A stretch of 6,996 nucleotides of DNA from an uncultured Micrococcales bacterium. GTDB lineage: Bacteria; Actinomycetota; Actinomycetes; Actinomycetales; Microbacteriaceae. The stretch lies in the NCBI GenBank assembly GCA_913060985.1, contig CAJXTQ010000034.1, positions 1-6,996 on the forward strand, written 5' to 3'. Position numbers and translations under genes: made by a program. The notes beneath the pieces were generated by a model. It made no database searches, was not told where the DNA came from, and saw only the letters and a list, made by a program, of their open reading frames with translations. Numbering within the stretch: the stretch's first letter is position 1; every line of letters starts with the position of its first letter. Positions 6,633 through 6,996 of this stretch are shown here, piece after piece.

Positions 6633-6996
6633 CGGTGCAGAATTTTTCTGCCGGGATGGCTGATACGGCTGGTGCCAGCTCCTCCAATGTTGTTATGCCA
6701 CTAGCCTGCTCTGAATCAACAATAATTTCAGTAGCAGGTGATCGCCCGAAGGTTATGAATCGAAAACTTGGGGCTTGTGAGTCATCTATCAGCCAATCAA
6801 CTCCACCAGCGGTAACACAGGGCAAAGTTGACGCCTGAACCGGCTCTAAACCGCAGCGGTAGATGATTGCTGTCGGGTCGCCCCATGCGGCAGTCGCCTG
6901 GGCGTTAGTGTATTTCCGGTCATGCGGCCCGATAGCATCCGGCACCCTCACGGATATCTCGGCACAGGCAGGATCGTTGGCATCCTCTGCTGCCTC
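6622..6996 (-). CDS. DUF3515 family protein, C-terminal part (runs off the right edge)
   Basis: The minus strand is open from the window edge to a TAG at 6622-6624, giving 124 codons of a gene whose start lies outside. I recognise it as DUF3515, an actinobacterial family of unknown function. The conserved blocks are DPACAEISVRVPD near the left of the visible part, the AWGDPTAIIYRCG block (visible residues 37-49), GGVDW (64-68), and FGRSPATEIIVD. Four cysteines (visible residues 11, 48, 60 and 120) could form two disulfides. That fits an exported protein or lipoprotein, as I recall for the family, but the signal peptide would lie beyond the window. The GTG within the SVRVPD segment (6949-6951) is not the start, because family-like sequence continues upstream of it. 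DUF3515 genes often sit beside ddl and thiL in actinobacteria, so the location is expected. Molecular function is unknown. Confidence 0.85.
   Translation of the reverse strand, partial: EAAEDANDPACAEISVRVPDAIGPHDRKYTNAQATAAWGDPTAIIYRCGLEPVQASTLPCVTAGGVDWLIDDSQAPSFRFITFGRSPATEIIVDSEQASGITTLEELAPAVSAIPAEKFCTVIE
6637..6651. repeat. Perfect 6-bp inverted repeat just past the ddl stop
   Basis: GCAGAA-TTT-TTCTGC forms a 6-bp stem with a 3-nt loop, starting 5 nt after the ddl stop and lying inside the last codons of the DUF3515 gene. On neither strand is the stem followed by a T-tract, so it is not a standard intrinsic terminator. It might slow polymerase or protect the operon's 3' end, or be a by-product of the coding sequence (Ala-Glu-Lys-Phe-Cys on the minus strand). 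Confidence 0.3.

Noticed and set aside
1..6996. Search for mobile elements, tRNA/rRNA genes, CRISPR arrays, toxin-antitoxin or defence genes.
   Set aside because: I saw no repeats with regular spacing, no transposase or integrase motifs, no tRNA-like fold, and no unexplained gap longer than 48 bases. The whole window is accounted for by housekeeping genes.

Overview
The window looks like ordinary, compact core genome of a small-genome actinobacterium. Its overall base composition is near 50% GC by eye, its intergenic space is almost nil, and its gene order (leuC-leuD-murA-plsC-gpsA-ddl, followed by a DUF3515 gene) is one I associate with Actinobacteria, especially Microbacteriaceae. The moderate GC would fit a streamlined aquatic lineage such as the Luna group (Rhodoluna/Aquiluna type). 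That placement is inferred from gene order, protein flavour and composition; no marker gene proves it.

Layout: (1) 1-433, minus strand: the N-terminal part of a major facilitator superfamily transporter that runs off the left edge. (2) 434-481: a 48-base divergent gap that should hold the promoters for both directions. (3) 482-6632, plus strand: six tightly packed genes, leuC, leuD, murA, a plsC-type acyltransferase, gpsA and ddl. Junctions are a 3-nt gap, a 1-nt TGATG overlap, a 14-nt overlap and two 4-nt ATGA overlaps, so this is almost certainly one translationally coupled operon. (4) 6622-6996, minus strand: the C-terminal part of a DUF3515 protein that runs off the right edge and overlaps the end of ddl tail-to-tail by 11 nt.

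Functionally the operon joins two themes. LeuC and LeuD form isopropylmalate isomerase of leucine synthesis. The other four supply the cell envelope. MurA commits UDP-GlcNAc to peptidoglycan and Ddl makes the D-Ala-D-Ala end of the stem peptide. GpsA makes sn-glycerol 3-phosphate, and the PlsC-like enzyme acylates the lysophosphatidate derived from it.

All six full-length enzymes keep the catalytic residues I could check, and none looks broken. I found no RNA gene, mobile element, CRISPR array or integration signature. I see no convincing undescribed system here. The points worth a second look are modest: the convergent 11-nt gene overlap with a hairpin just beyond it, the absence of an adjacent leuCD regulator, an enlarged loop in MurA, and the uncertain leuC start.
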